The notes beneath the pieces were generated by a model that saw nothing but the letters and a program-made list of their open reading frames with translations, ran no database searches and was not told the origin of the DNA. Of a stretch of DNA of 64,000 bases, positions 12,882 to 23,008 are shown one piece after another. Position numbers and translations under genes: made by a program. Numbering within the stretch: position 1 is the stretch's first letter; every line of letters begins with the position of its first letter. Origin of the DNA: Odontocerum albicorne (lineage: Eukaryota; Arthropoda; Insecta; Trichoptera; Odontoceridae); assembly GCA_949825065.1 (NCBI GenBank), contig OX463862.1:14937592-15001591 (forward strand), read 5' to 3'.

Positions 12882-13180
12882 AAAAGTACAATAATATATA
12901 CAAACTAATAAAAAAATCAAGATTTTGTTATATTACTGCCTTATTATTTTTGTATTGTGTTATCCTCGACACCATTGAAATAAAAGTACAATAATACTAT
13001 ATATACAAACTAATAAAAAATCAACATTTTGTTATATTACTGCCTTATTATTTTTGTATTGTGTTATCCTCGACACCATTGAAATAAAAGTACAATAATA
13101 TATACAAACTAATAAACAATCAACATTTTGTTATATTACTGCCTTATTATTTTTGTATTGTGTTATCATCGACACCATTC
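12882..13180. repeat. 100-104-bp tandem repeat, three units
   Basis: AAAAGTACAATAAT recurs at 12882, 12982 and 13086, and each unit ends with GTGTTATCCTCGACACCATT or a close variant. Units are nearly identical apart from small indels (TATA versus CTATATA). No coding potential. Unit similarity suggests recent amplification. Confidence 0.95.
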
Positions 13181-13813
13181 TTAACAAATATGAAACAGAT
13201 ATGCCAGATCCGATGGAAAAGTAATGTATCGTACAAACGGACCGACATTTCAGGCATCATCACCAACTAGTTTCTAAAAAGCCTAGATTGTTGGAAGTGC
13301 CGCAAACGAATTTATTTCAAACTTTGCTTCTTTGTCTTAAAGACCCTAAATGGGATGTCTCCATAGTATATTATGAATCTCTGAAAGATGTTGCTTTAGC
13401 GATGAGCAGTACTTTGACCTCCTTAACCTTGTTCCATTCCAATCATATCGACAACAACAAATCTAAATATATTGTATCAGTCCAGAAATATGATACTGCG
13501 ATAAAATTGGAGCTTCCCTTCTACATGTCTTCTTACGAACAGTTGACGGGGAACAGTGAGTTAATATAAACTGAATGTTACCACACATGCATAGTGATGG
13601 ATTATTCATTCCAATCTTCCATCTATCAATATTAGTGCGTAGGCGATTAAAATACCTCCATAAGATCCATGGTAAGTGGCTTCCCATTAGTAGGCACTCC
13701 AACGACTATGTTCATGTCTTCAAGTTTTCAGTTCTAACTCTCCAAGAATCGACACGCTAATTTTCCGGAGAGCCTTCGAGAGGTAACTTAGTTGGTAAGA
13801 CAGGAATGGATAC
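13181..13813. other. No recognised feature; two overlapping ORFs without support
   Basis: A 93-codon plus ORF (13288-13569) and a 79-codon minus ORF (13463-13702) overlap here. Neither shows a domain, repeat family or splice context I recognise. The plus ORF has a mixed, not obviously noise-like composition (for example DPKWDVSIVYYE), so it may be a decayed coding fragment, but I cannot support a call. Confidence 0.3.
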
Positions 13814-13960
13814 ACAGTTTATTTTAAAAAGGTTCTAGTCTAATTTCTACTCAAGGCTTGCTTAACATCGATCTGGTTGATTGGAACAGATTGCCATATG
13901 TCAATAAGCCTGTCAGGTAGTACTGTATACAATGAAAATTTAAAGTAATATAATTAAACT
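13814..13960 (+). mobile_element. tRNA-derived SINE, headless diverged copy
   Basis: It matches the SINE body and 3' end: AAAAAGGTTCTAGTCT, TGGTTGATTGGAACAGATTG, CCATATGTCAATAAGCC, then ACTGTATACAATGAAA. The tRNA-like head is missing, so the copy is 5'-truncated or the head has decayed. Confidence 0.65.
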
Positions 13961-13989
13961 TTGAGGTCTCATCTTCATCGAATAAATTG

Positions 13990-14268
13990 ATTTTTCCAAA
14001 TCGATCTAACAGGACAAGGTATTATGACAAGGCATTTGGTATTGTGGTCGTGTAGCGTGGAATAGCCTGATTCTAAGTATTAATTATATGGGTTCTTGAA
14101 GACGACCGCTATTTGGGATGTCTTATCAAAATGTATATATACGTGTACATATAAATATATATGAACACTACATACATAATCTACACTACACCTAAAACAA
14201 AATATGCCACTATCACATATCAGAATATTTTCAAAGAATTCTTTGTTTGTCTTCCCTAGATAAGTTTT
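13990..14268 (+). mobile_element. LINE-J 3' fragment with ORF end
   Basis: The translation retains traces of the LINE C-terminus also seen at 59161: NRSNR and then WNSLILSINYMGS, matching NRSNR and WNGLPQSIRYMGD. It is followed by the shared 3' UTR blocks (TCTTATCAAAATGTAT, CACTATCACATATC). The ORF is interrupted by a stop and frame changes. The 3' end has become a tandem array immediately downstream. Confidence 0.6.
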
Positions 14269-14547
14269 CTGTTACCAAATATGTTTTTCTAAACAAATGC
14301 AGATGCGACATTTCTGTTACTAAATATGTTTTTCTAAACAAATGAAGTTGCGAGAGATTTCTGTTACCAAATGTGTTTTTTTCTAAACAAATGCAGATGC
14401 AACATTTCTGTTACCAAATATGTTTTTCTAAACAAATGAAGTTGCGAGAGATTTCTGTTACCAAATGTGTTTTTTTCTAAACAAATGCACATGCGACATT
14501 TCTGTAACCAAATATGTTATTCTAAACAAATGCAGATGCCACCTTCT
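14269..14547. repeat. 45-47-bp tandem array derived from a LINE-J 3' end
   Basis: CTGTTACCAAAT or a close variant recurs at 14269, 14314, 14361, 14408, 14455 and 14502. From the third unit two subtypes alternate, one with GAAGTTGCGAGAG and one with GCAGATGCGACA or a variant, giving a 94-bp dimeric period. The same monomer occurs only once in the LINE-J ends at 11140 and 61520, so this copy amplified after insertion. Confidence 0.9.
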
Positions 14548-14577
14548 TATGAATAAAAAATCAACATAAATTATAAC

Positions 14578-14585
14578 TACGAGTA
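14578..14585 (+). other. TACGAGTA site
   Basis: Exact octamer just downstream of the 47-bp array (AACTACGAGTATTA). No uninserted paralog is available. Confidence 0.35.
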
Positions 14586-14984
14586 TTATAATCAAAATAT
14601 CAAATACATATTGTTATTATTATTATCATTATAGGCGGACAACATTGTTGACAAGGCTGTTAATATATTCATATATCAAGTTTAACTGTCATATGTTCAT
14701 TAAACATATGTTATTAACTTTTAATATATTATATGAAACGCAACCCTGGCAACTTTTGAGATCGGATGTGACCAGTAATAGAAGTTAATGTAAAAAATTC
14801 CCCCTTTTAAATATCCATAGCATAATTTAAGAAACAAATGTGCACGAGCTACTTCCAATGAAAAAAAAACATCAAAAACAAAAAAAGATATTGCGTTATG
14901 TTGGATTATATTAAACTTTTGGACAACCAAACAGGAAGATGGTTCATTCATTTATGGTATGCGTATGGTACACTTTACAAACAT

Positions 14985-15300
14985 ACATATCATCACGCCA
15001 TTTCCATGTCGGGGTAGGTAGAGAGGACAGAGCGCCAAAACTTTCCTATCTCGACACACGTTCTTAGCCTCCTCTACATCCGTACACCTTTTCATACAAC
15101 TTCTATGATTCCTGACTTCTTTTCTGATTTATTCTTTGAATTCCTGATGTCTTCTTTCAAAATACAATTTACTTGATCGAATAATACTTTCCTTGGTGTT
15201 CCAGTCACATTTGCCTTATATATTTGTCTTTCTTCTTTCATTCCTTCTCGCTTGCTCTTCTTCATCTTACTCAACACATTAGACTCAACACATTCCAATT
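14985..15300 (-). mobile_element. RTE-like LINE (family D), 3' fragment
   Basis: On the plus strand: CATACATATCATCACGCC, TCGGGGTAGGTAGAGAGGAC, CTTTCCTATCTCGACACAC, CAAAATACAATTTACTTGATC. Complemented, this is one of the best-preserved family 3' ends, including the (CATA)n-type tail. The minus ORF 15092-15298 covers the C-terminal coding block but is frameshifted. Confidence 0.75.
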
Positions 15301-15499
15301 AGCTATACGAACACACTGAATAGTAGATAACATTATCTTCGACTCCGTTATTGCACCTTTAGATTTAGAACCCCTGGAATAGGTAGGGAATTCTCATTCC
15401 ATAATGGCAAGAGTTAACAATGTTACCGCACGTGAAGAGGTAACAACACTCACACACGTCTAGTGCACATAAGTAAAGTTACGGGAGGACGCTTCCAGA

Positions 15500-15600
15500 T
15501 TTGGACCCTTTATTTCAGATACCAACGAGAAACGAACTCGGATGCCTCGAGTGGAAGTCAAACGTCTTACCGACTAGACCAAGTAGGTCGCTGCTTCGGA
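15500..15600 (-). mobile_element. tRNA-like SINE head, minus strand
   Basis: The complement reads CGACCTACTTGGTCTAGTCGG, i.e. GACCTACTTGG then TCTAGTCGGTAAGACG, with a box-A-like element, followed by GAGTTCG where box B is expected. It resembles the head of the window's tRNA-derived SINE but the 3' body is absent or unrecognisable. It is not a functional tRNA gene because the acceptor arms do not pair. Confidence 0.5.
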
Positions 15601-16031
15601 ACATTCAGAATAAACAATTTTTAATGCTACCAATTTTACCTGTTATTGAATCAGTGATTAGTTGTCCGAATAGAAGTTTCGTTTTTTTCGGATGTTCGTT
15701 AGGACAAAATTTTTGTTGCTTAATTCGTTCTAAACGTACTGAGATTATATTATTAAAAGTAATCGTTTAGCGAATTTTCGGACCATTTGTTTATACAAAT
15801 TTCTGGTCCCATCTTCAAAATCATGATTTTTTGCATAATTTAGTGGGACAAAAAATATTGTTTTTTCGGTTATTGATGTTTTTTTTACCAACGCAAAGGA
15901 AAAAATGTATGTTAAGTGTATAACGACGATGCAGTAAGCAATTTTGTGTGTCAAATGTAAGTTAAAAAATCCACAATTGTGATACGACACATGGAGACAC
16001 TAACTGCTCTTAATGACCGATAACTACTGAT

Positions 16032-16130
16032 AATGACCAAATCAAGACTTTGATCGAAAATAACCTGCGTTCTACGACACGAAAGATTGCAGACATATTA
16101 AAAATCTCAAAAACAGGTTTACAGAATAAA
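16032..16130 (+). pseudogene. Mariner transposase helix-turn-helix fragment
   Basis: Translation gives NDQIKTLIENNLRSTTRKIA followed by DILKISKTG. It matches the second helix-turn-helix of mariner transposases, where a DQI.ALIE.N..TTRE.AEIL.ISK pattern is typical. Upstream and downstream the frame is lost and no catalytic domain or terminal repeat was identified. Decayed and non-functional. Confidence 0.65.
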
Positions 16131-16321
16131 GCCATCTATATATTTAAAATATTGAGTTTGAATTCGACCTTAAGATACGAAATTACTTTCCGTACAGCTG
16201 ATTAATATACTATGTCAGATATAAGAAATGAAAATCTTCAGATAACACTGTATACCTATTTGTGAAGATGGTAAAAAGGTCTAAAGGAAAAATGTAACTG
16301 GAATTCTAGAAAAATATTAGA

Positions 16322-16380
16322 TACCAACTAGAATCGAACCCGTCACTTGAAAGACAGGCTTTTTACCATCTAGGCCAAGA
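16322..16380 (-). mobile_element. tRNA-like SINE head, minus strand
   Basis: The complement contains TGGCCTAGATGGTAAAAAG (box A region) and GGGTTCGATTCTAG (box B region), resembling the SINE head at 55921. Downstream sequence (16390-16540) instead resembles 31210-31345 (GCACTTCAACAAGCACAC, then GTCTTGA and AGAT), suggesting another SINE subtype with a different body. Confidence 0.5.
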
Positions 16381-16734
16381 AGGTAGTCTAAGTATCTTAT
16401 TACAATCCTTCGCATTAGCCCTCGTCAGCCATCATACGGTATTGGAGTCTTGTGTGTTAGCTGTTGCACTTCAACAAGCACACAGTCTTGACAGATTAAA
16501 CTCCATATTCCGATGGTAAAGAGATCTAAGTTCTAAGTCAATTGACAGGTTTTTTTATTTGCTGCAGTCTTTAATTAGGTAGATTTTTTGTGACACTCAA
16601 TAAAGCTTCAATAATTTATGGAAGAGTTTAGAGGAATATGGAATAACGTGTAGCGATAGGAAACAAAAGCGATGGGGCACTAAAATATGTGTACTTGAAC
16701 TAGACAGTGTCAAAATGTGCTAAGATGGTAGTCC

Positions 16735-16872
16735 ACAGTTGCATTTTGATTCCAACTTTTATGGTATGTGTGGAAGGGAAACGTGGATGTGGAAGAAGAG
16801 TGAAAGGAGCCGAAGAAATAGTGTAGAAATGTGTGCATTGAGAAGAATACATAGAATTATAACGTATGACAG
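16735..16872 (+). mobile_element. RTE-like LINE (family D), internal fragment
   Basis: It contains GGAAACGTGGATGTGGAAG, GTAGAAATGTGTGCATTGAG and AAGAATACATAG, the segment just upstream of the usual family D 3' end (compare 51240-51310 and 35530-35570). Its distal end has turned into the 43-bp array that follows. Confidence 0.55.
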
Positions 16873-17075
16873 TATTGCAAAGATTCCCGCCTACTAAAAG
16901 TTCATTCCGTCGAAAGTATTGCAAAGATTCCTACATACTAAAACTTCATTCCGTTAAAGTATTGCAAAGATTCCTGCCTACTAAAACTTCATTCCGTTAA
17001 AGTATTGCAAAGATTCCTGCCTATTAAAACTTCATTCCGTTAAAGTATTGCAAAGATTCTTGACAACTAAAACCA
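16873..17075. repeat. 43-bp tandem repeat, five units
   Basis: TATTGCAAAGATTC recurs at 16873, 16917, 16960, 17003 and 17046, with unit remainder CTGCCTACTAAAACTTCATT + CCGTTAAAG. Units 3-5 are almost identical; the first is one base longer. The array begins exactly inside family D coding sequence (ACGTATGACAGTATTGC), so it arose within a LINE copy. Confidence 0.92.
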
Positions 17076-17319
17076 AATTTTTACTCGCACAATCTCAGCT
17101 ATTTCCAATTTCGGACTATGCGGACGTCTGTTATTTGGATATTATTACGGAGCGACAGACAGGTTGACAAATTACGACGTCTTCAAAATATTTATCTAAG
17201 ATTTATTTTTAACCTGAGAAAGTACGATCACATAACTTCATACCAGAAGGAGCTGAACTGATTGAATATGAGAAATAGATGCAAGTCAATGGGCACTAAA
17301 ATATATTATATAGATTGGC

Positions 17320-17578
17320 CACTGAAAGATTGAAAACCGTTCACCGAAAATTTCTCGCATGAGGTTCATCGTCGCCCTGACAGTGTGCGCAGTAGCTCCA
17401 TCCTGTTGGCACCATACCTCCTCCTGATTATCTTTGATCGCTGGACGTAAAAAAAATCAAGCATATACAGGGTCCCGTTGATTCTTTCTAGCTGACCTTC
17501 CTCATTTTTAAAGAAATAGAGGCCGATAACTCTTTCAGTCATAACACCGAACCAAACAGTGCATTTTTGGGGATGCAA
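17320..17578 (-). pseudogene. Mariner-like transposase fragment (HTH/DDE_3 type)
   Basis: Minus-strand translation from 17578: HPQKCTVWFGVM, then VIGLYFFKNEEGQ, then, after one frameshift, VWCQQDGATAHTVRATMNL and FSIFQWP. This is the central catalytic region of the insect mariner-like family whose C-terminus is also seen at 33001-33345 and 60720-60940. The D of QQDGA is the second catalytic acid. Both ends and the other catalytic residues are missing here. Confidence 0.75.
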
Positions 17579-17879
17579 TTAATGCTGATGTAATTCTTTG
17601 GGATTTTCAGTATCTTGGGATCTGCAGTTTTGTTTGTTGATGTACCCGTTTAAATGAAAATGGGCCTTAACAAGTTGTTAAAAAAGTTGTTGTTATCTCT
17701 GGCTAGGTGTTGAAATCGAATGGCGTACTGCAGGCGCTGCTGAGTATTTTGAGGTGGTAAAGCTTGGATTATTTGGATCTTGAAATAAACAAAATAAAAA
17801 ATGAACAAGCCATGACTTTTTCGAACCCTTCAGACTTTTAATGGCTACCCAGTACTCGGACCAGACAATATTTTAGTAT

Positions 17880-18420
17880 CATCTTTGGTATATAGAAGGG
17901 AAAGACAGGATGAATGTGAACGTCTTATGTGTTGAGTAAGATGAAAAAGAAAAAAAAAGACGACCTCCGTGGCCTGGTGGTAAGACGCTTGTCTGCCGAT
18001 CCGGGGTTGCGGGTTCGATCCCCGCTGGAATCCAGATTTTTTAAATGGAATTTCAGTCTGGTTTTCACTTAGGACCCATTAAAACATCTTCCTGGTTGGT
18101 TGGAAGAGATTGCCGCATGTCAATAAACTCGCCAGGTGAAATAAAAATAACACAGATGGTTTGGGCATGTAGAACGATTGAATGAAGAAAGACTAACTAA
18201 ACAAATACATGAGTGGAAGTCGTAGTAGACAAAGTCTAAAGAAAGTTTGGTTGGATCAAATGAATGATATTTTGAAAGAAGGTAACGTAGAAAGTCAGGG
18301 AAATTGAAGGAGCTGTAGGAGGTGCATATAGAAGGGACCAAGGATGTGTATCAAGATTGGAAAGTCTAGCGTTCTATCTTATCTACCTACTCCGACACAG
18401 AAATGGCATGCTGATACGTA
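17880..18420 (+). mobile_element. RTE-like LINE (family D) copy split by a SINE
   Basis: The left part (to about 17956) ends in GTGTTGAGTAAGATGAAAAAG. The right part resumes at about 18147 with ACAGATGGTTTGGGCATGTAG, then the TTGGATCAAATGAATGATAT block and the terminal CTACTCCGACACAGAAATGG + CATG. In intact copies these blocks are contiguous (compare 44080-44130). Frameshifts and stops throughout. Confidence 0.75.
17957..18146 (+). mobile_element. tRNA-derived SINE, near full length, nested in a LINE
   Basis: Head: GACGACCTCCGTGGCCTGG, then GGTAAGACGC and GGGTTCGATCCCCGC (box B). Body: TGGAATCCAGATTTTTTAAA, then CAGTCTGGTTTTCACTTAGG. 3' end: TTGGAAGAGATTGCCGCATG, TCAATAAACTCGCCAGGT and an A-rich tail. 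The element sits inside the family D LINE above; a short A-rich target duplication is possible but not clean. Confidence 0.85.
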
Positions 18421-18429
18421 TGCATGTAT

Positions 18430-19535
18430 AGGTATCATTGTATATTAAAAAAAATGAACATATCAATAAATAAATAAAAATTAAATCGTGTTTTCTTATG
18501 CATGGTTTTGTAAAAAATGTCCTTAATTGACTGAAACCAGAAACATGAGTTCAAAATCACCTTGATGCAAACAAAACAACTTCTCACTTGGATTAAAAAT
18601 ACATGAAAATGTCCCAATAAATGTCATCGCGGGATCAAGAGAATGAATATTCATGTTTCTGGCCGACCGACTAGCTTCAGAGCTCGGGGTCAGCCAATGG
18701 TCAACCTTTGTTCAGCGTCGGACGATCAACGTCTCGATACATGGAAACAGATAACATTGTCGGTGACATTTTATGGTAATTATTTTATACTAAGAGTCAC
18801 ACGGAGGGATATAATGGGAATTTATTTAATACATACTTTGGCACTTATTAAAAATGGTTCTAGAACGTCTGTCAAAACGAGTTTTCTTAGGTAACATCTC
18901 GCTGAGGAAACCTGATGGACGATCGATATAACCATAAGAAAAACGGCTGAGAAGGTTGACTGAGAAGAATATGGGATAAATTAAGAGTATTCTTAACAGC
19001 TGTGAAGGGCCTCGGCAAAGCTATGACTGGGGCTCTTACTGGCCTTACCCACTCATCCTACAAAGAGATATTTAAATGAAAAATATGGCGGCATGGGGCC
19101 CCTAGAATTGTGGAGCCTTTGGGCACTGCGCATTGTGTATAAATAAACCTTAAGTCGGAACTGGATAAAGAAACAACACAATTTATTTAAATGTCACTTT
19201 TCCTATATCGACTTTTACTCACACACATACAAATGAGTTATCTCATATACATTTATATACCAGTTCACGCGTGGACGTTTTGTATACAATGCGTCAGTAT
19301 GGCGAGGTGCCCAAAGTTGGATATTATTTTTGAATAAAATTATATAAACACACGATTAAAAATTATGAGAGATTTAAAATGTGGATCGAAAAACGAATGA
19401 TAAAATTCAATCGAATATACGCCAAGGCAGGAAAAAATACTAGTTCTTATGCACAACGTATTAGAAATAATCCAAGTCCTTCGATTCTTTTGACATATTG
19501 CTGGTGGCCATGGAGACAGTTTGGAGAGGTTTGTG
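18430..19535. other. No clearly recognised feature
   Basis: Contains an 83-codon ORF (18643-18894) without a recognised motif and a GC-richer stretch at 18660-18760 and 18900-19040 that could be an old retroelement fragment. The plus and minus ORFs around 19340-19633 overlap and are unsupported. Confidence 0.4.
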
Positions 19536-19700
19536 GTTACTGTGAATCCAAATGCGTTGAACAGAGCAAGTGAGAGACGCAACTGGACTACCCTTCGAGC
19601 CGCGGAGTGCAGGGATGGATGGAGATAAGTCATCAGAGACTATCATAGGAGTCACGATGCTCAGTCATGAGCTACACGACAAGATGGACATATATACATT
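19536..19700 (+). mobile_element. LINE-H 3' end fragment
   Basis: It shares GTGAGAGAC, CTTCGRRCY, GTGCAGRGA and CACGATGCTCAGTCATGAG with the 3' end of the LINE fragment at 58980-59110. The shared protein tail reads VTMLSHELHD and ATMLSHELHD. 5'-truncated; no target duplication identified. Confidence 0.65.
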
Positions 19701-19726
19701 ACATCAAGCAGAGGGGATTAAGCGCC

Positions 19727-19890
19727 TAACTTACCTATCACGATATCTTCTATCTTCTCCTCCACATCCATATTTCTTCTTATACAGATCGTTCTATTTT
19801 TCTTGCTCCTTACATTCCCTTCGTTTAAAATATCATTCACTTGTCCAACCATACTTTTCTTGATCGTCCTGTAACGCGACTGTACGTATC
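19727..19890 (-). mobile_element. RTE-like LINE (family D), 3' fragment
   Basis: The complement of ACTTACCTATCACGATATC, TCCACATCCATATTTCTTC and AAATATCATTCACTTGTCC is the family D C-terminal coding region and 3' end. The minus ORF 19718-19954 reads VGQVNDILNEGNVRSKKNR, matching the family motif WLDQVNDILKEGNVRS. Confidence 0.75.
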
Positions 19891-20454
19891 TTTTTTTTAT
19901 TTTGTCGTATTTTTGTCTTTTGTCGTAAAAAAGCATAAAACACAAAACAAACAACTTACAAATTACGCATAAGAAACGCTTAACTTAAAAATGACGTAAA
20001 GAAAAGCTCAAAGCTATTCGGGTACATATTTGCGGAAAAGGTGCTAAACTATTACTTTTCATAATAATATACATTCAGCACATTTAAAATGAAGTTAGCA
20101 ACGAAAATTTTATCCTAACAACATCTATCCGAGAAATATGAAACTTCTTTTCGGATAGTACATTCGTTTTATTGAAAACATGAATTACTTTAATTTATGC
20201 AGAGCCGTTTAATGCATTCCATTGACATTTATTGTTACATCTCTCCAAGTGTCAATATGTCATAAGACAATTGCTCCATTGCTCCACGATTAAAATGCTG
20301 AACTTTGGTAAAAGGTTACAAGTTCGAAATCCGTGTCCTTCCGAGTATAACTGCGTGTTATTCTGCATGAACAAACAATATCGAAATTCCAATAACAGAC
20401 GATGCTCGAAGAATATATTTATTATTAGTTTAAGGAACTAAAAATATACATAGA
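19891..20454. other. Mostly unrecognised; one tRNA-like box B
   Basis: AT-rich DNA with no gene. At 20310-20340 GGTTACAAGTTCGAAATCC resembles a T-arm, with TTTGGTAAAAGG shortly before, so an old tRNA-derived SINE head may lie at 20270-20345. The order is too compressed for a tRNA. Confidence 0.35.
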
Positions 20455-20560
20455 CTATCTACGTGGCCTAATATGTAAGACGCTTGACTTAAACTCGGCG
20501 GTTTCGGGTTCAATTCCAAAAAAAAAAAAAAAAAGAGCGCCAGTCTGGTAAAACTTGTGC
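20455..20560 (+). mobile_element. tRNA-like SINE head, decayed
   Basis: CTACGTGGCCTAATATGTAA then GACGCTTGACTT and GGTTTCGGGTTCAATTCC match the SINE head. A poly-A run then replaces part of the body, and CGCCAGTCTGGTAAAAC continues it weakly. Copy is partial. Confidence 0.55.
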
Positions 20561-20839
20561 GTACCGAGGAAAATTTGTTATCTCTTCACGAGCCCTTTTT
20601 TTTCATTTATTTTGTAAAATGGAGAACCAAACCTCAAACCCTGATGAGGAATACAAACGCCTTAACACCATACGATTTATTGATAATTATATTGTTGACT
20701 GTGGTTAATTGTGTGCAAACTGTTATCCTTCAACAGATCAAACCCCACGACTTTGTATGTTACTCAATAGTTTTATAAGAATTCATGATAAGTAACTTAT
20801 GAGTTACAGAAAAATATATTTTATAATGATGTATTATAT

Positions 20840-21490
20840 TAGTAACACGTCTTACATTGAACGGTGCTGATATAGAGAGAGAGTGGAAAAAATTTCAATA
20901 CCTCGGAAGTATCCTAGTGGAAGACCTCGACCCAGAAACCGAAGTCAAGTGCAGAATTGAATCATCTCGTGCGGCTTTTAATAAAATGAGAAGCGTATTC
21001 TGCGATGATAATCTAAACTTGAAACTTCGACAACGGCTAGTCAAATGCTACGTTTGGTCAGTGTTATTGCATGGAGTGGAATCATGGACCCTCAAAGTTG
21101 GTAGTATGAACCGACTGGAAGTATTCGAAATGTGGATGCACCGGAGAATGCTACGGATACCCTGGACGGATATGGTCAGCAATACAAGGGTTCTTCAAAG
21201 AGCCAAAGTTGATAGAGAGTTGCTGACTAATATTAAAATCCGAAAGGTGTCCTACTTGGGTCATGTACTTAGAGGAGCAAAGTACAAATTACTGCACCTG
21301 ATCATCCAAGGCAAAATAGAAGGCCGAAGAGGTGTTGGCAGGAGGCAAATCTCCTGGCTCCGCAATATACGTGATTGGACTGGCATAAGGGGCGTTGGAT
21401 ATCTTTTTCGGGCTGCCGGGGACAAAGATGCGTACTCTCAGGTGATATTCAACGTTGAGGGGAGCTGATATGACACTGGGAAGAAGAAGA
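20840..21490 (+). pseudogene. LINE-E reverse transcriptase C-terminus, 5'-truncated
   Basis: A 203-codon open frame (20857-21468) encodes the region after the RT active site of an endonuclease/RT LINE. Motifs in order: FQYLGSILVEDLDPETEVK, VKCYVWSVLLHGVESWTLK, FEMWMHRRMLRIPWTDMV, RKVSYLGHVLRG and SWLRNIRDWTGIRGVG. These are characteristic of insect LINE-like proteins often annotated as endonuclease-reverse transcriptase. The catalytic RT and endonuclease parts are absent. TATTATAT at 20832-20839 and 21491-21498 is a plausible 8-bp TSD, and the 3' end is a (GAA)n run. The frame is intact, so the copy may be young, but it cannot be functional. Confidence 0.9.
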
Positions 21491-21945
21491 TATTATATAA
21501 TCACCAAAAATACGCCACACTCAAGAGTTCACTTAAACCTTTGCTACAAGTCATCCCTCCTGTTGACAAAACAGTTTGCAATGTCTTGAAACCTCCACAG
21601 TGTTAATGTCTTAGTTTTAGATACCATAAATTTGTATTAAACTTTCCAAAAATAATTGTGTTCAAGTGCTCCCTCAAGCTGCACACGTCACCCACATCTC
21701 AAACATTTAGAGGTAGACAATACCTTACTCGAGATAACGAACGTTAACCAGAAATAGAAATTATTACTTCATTGAATATTCATTATTACTTCACACAATA
21801 ACAATTTGACTCTTGCAATAACAAAATAAAATTGTTATAATTACAATAAATACACTGATAATCAATGTTTTTTTATACAGAAAAAAAAGTACTATTCCTT
21901 AAAAAAATTGGGATGCTGAATTAAAATAAGATATTATGTTTTTTT
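21491..21945. other. No recognised feature
   Basis: AT-rich spacer between two LINE-E fragments. No ORF or repeat family was recognised. Confidence 0.5.
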
Positions 21946-21951
21946 ATTGGC

Positions 21952-22268
21952 AACACAAGGGTTCTTCAAATAGCCAAAGTTAATAGAGAGCTGCTGACTA
22001 ATATTAAAATCCGAAAGGTGTCCTATTTGGGTCATGTACTTAGAGGAGAAAAATACAAATTACTGCACCTGATCATCCAAGGCAAAATAGAGGACCGAAG
22101 AGGTGTTGGCAGGAGACCAATCTCCTGGCTCCACAATATACGTGACTGGACTGGTATAAGGAGCGTTGGGGATCTTTTTCGGACTGCTGGGGACAAACAT
22201 GCCTACTCTCAGGTGATAGTCCAGTCAACGTTGGGGGGACCTGACATGACACTAGGAAGAAGAAGAAG
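21952..22268 (+). pseudogene. LINE-E, second shorter 5'-truncated copy
   Basis: Very similar to 21180-21490: YLGHVLRGEKYKLLHLIIQG, then GVGRRPISWLHNIRDWTG, then a frame end and CTGACATGACACTAGG plus (GAA)n. It starts within the coding region, in the same orientation about 1.1 kb from the first copy. ATTGGC at 21946-21951 and 22269-22274 may be a short TSD, which would make this an independent insertion rather than a local duplication. Confidence 0.85.
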
Positions 22269-22289
22269 ATTGGCTCTTGTTTTCATATT

Positions 22290-22640
22290 ATACGAGGAAA
22301 CTTGATGTTAATATTGTCTTATATGTAACTTTAAATGGATCAGGAACTGTTTTGCCGTTTTCACAAAAATATGAAACATATTCTAAGCGGCCAAAACTAG
22401 TGGAAATATGATACGATTTGTTTAATTTAGAGGTCATCCTGATACTATATAGTTTGTCTGCAAGGGAGATACAAAAAAATACTGTTGTTTTATTTGCGAA
22501 TGGGGCAGCCGCACTGAGAGTGTCCGCTACAAGCAAAAGAATGACATTTCTTGTGTCTGATATGAAAAAAGTTGTATTTCTGTCCAATAAAGTTTTGATA
22601 CCAACATTACACATAACGCTGGGTCTCTCGAAAGCAATAA
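22290..22640. other. No recognised feature
   Basis: Overlapping minus (22288-22644) and plus (22418-22747) ORFs of 118 and 109 codons. Neither has a motif I recognise. The plus frame runs on into LINE-C 3' UTR, which argues that it is incidental. Confidence 0.35.
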
Positions 22641-22642
22641 AC

Positions 22643-22890
22643 AAGCGTGGACCTTATGGGCTGAAAAACATCTGGTGTCCTCGCGACTGGGCTCGCCCTA
22701 TATTGGTGAGCTGTATCTTGGCCGGGGGGGGGGATGTTATTAGATGAGGCCAGACCTCTTGGTAGATTCTTTCTTAAATGTATTTTCTGCCATTTAAGTG
22801 TTTTTGAAGTGTATTTAAATATATTGCATAACATACATACTATGTTGCTATCAATAAACCTATATTTATTTATTTCATGTTCATTTATTT
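22643..22890 (+). mobile_element. LINE-C 3' end
   Basis: Shared blocks with 45172-45410, 49803-50210 and 52170-52395: GGGCTGAAAAACATCTGG, GGGCTCGCCCTATATTGG, TGTATCTTGGCCGG, then ACTATGTTGCTATCAATAAA and an ATTT-rich tail. The tail includes a canonical AATAAA. Protein-coding part absent. Confidence 0.75.
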
Positions 22891-22906
22891 CATGTTTATT
22901 TCATGT

Positions 22907-22951
22907 TCCGGTTAACAACATTAATATATTCTATTAATGTTGTTAACCGGA
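22907..22951. repeat. Perfect 20-bp inverted repeat, 5-nt loop
   Basis: TCCGGTTAACAACATTAATA (22907-22926) is followed after TATTC by its exact complement (22932-22951). It lies directly after the LINE-C tail. The absence of any mismatch in AT-rich decayed surroundings suggests recent origin or a fold-back synthesis event. Confidence 0.9.
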
Positions 22952-23008
22952 CACAGTAAAAAATTTAATTGTTATTTTCATATTCAGCGTTTTACAATCT
23001 ATAAAGTA

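Noticed and set aside
20857..22305. LINE-E fragments as a host gene (insect databases often name such proteins after craniofacial development proteins)
   Set aside because: The motifs are those of retrotransposon RT C-termini, two truncated copies lie side by side, and TSD-like flanks are present.
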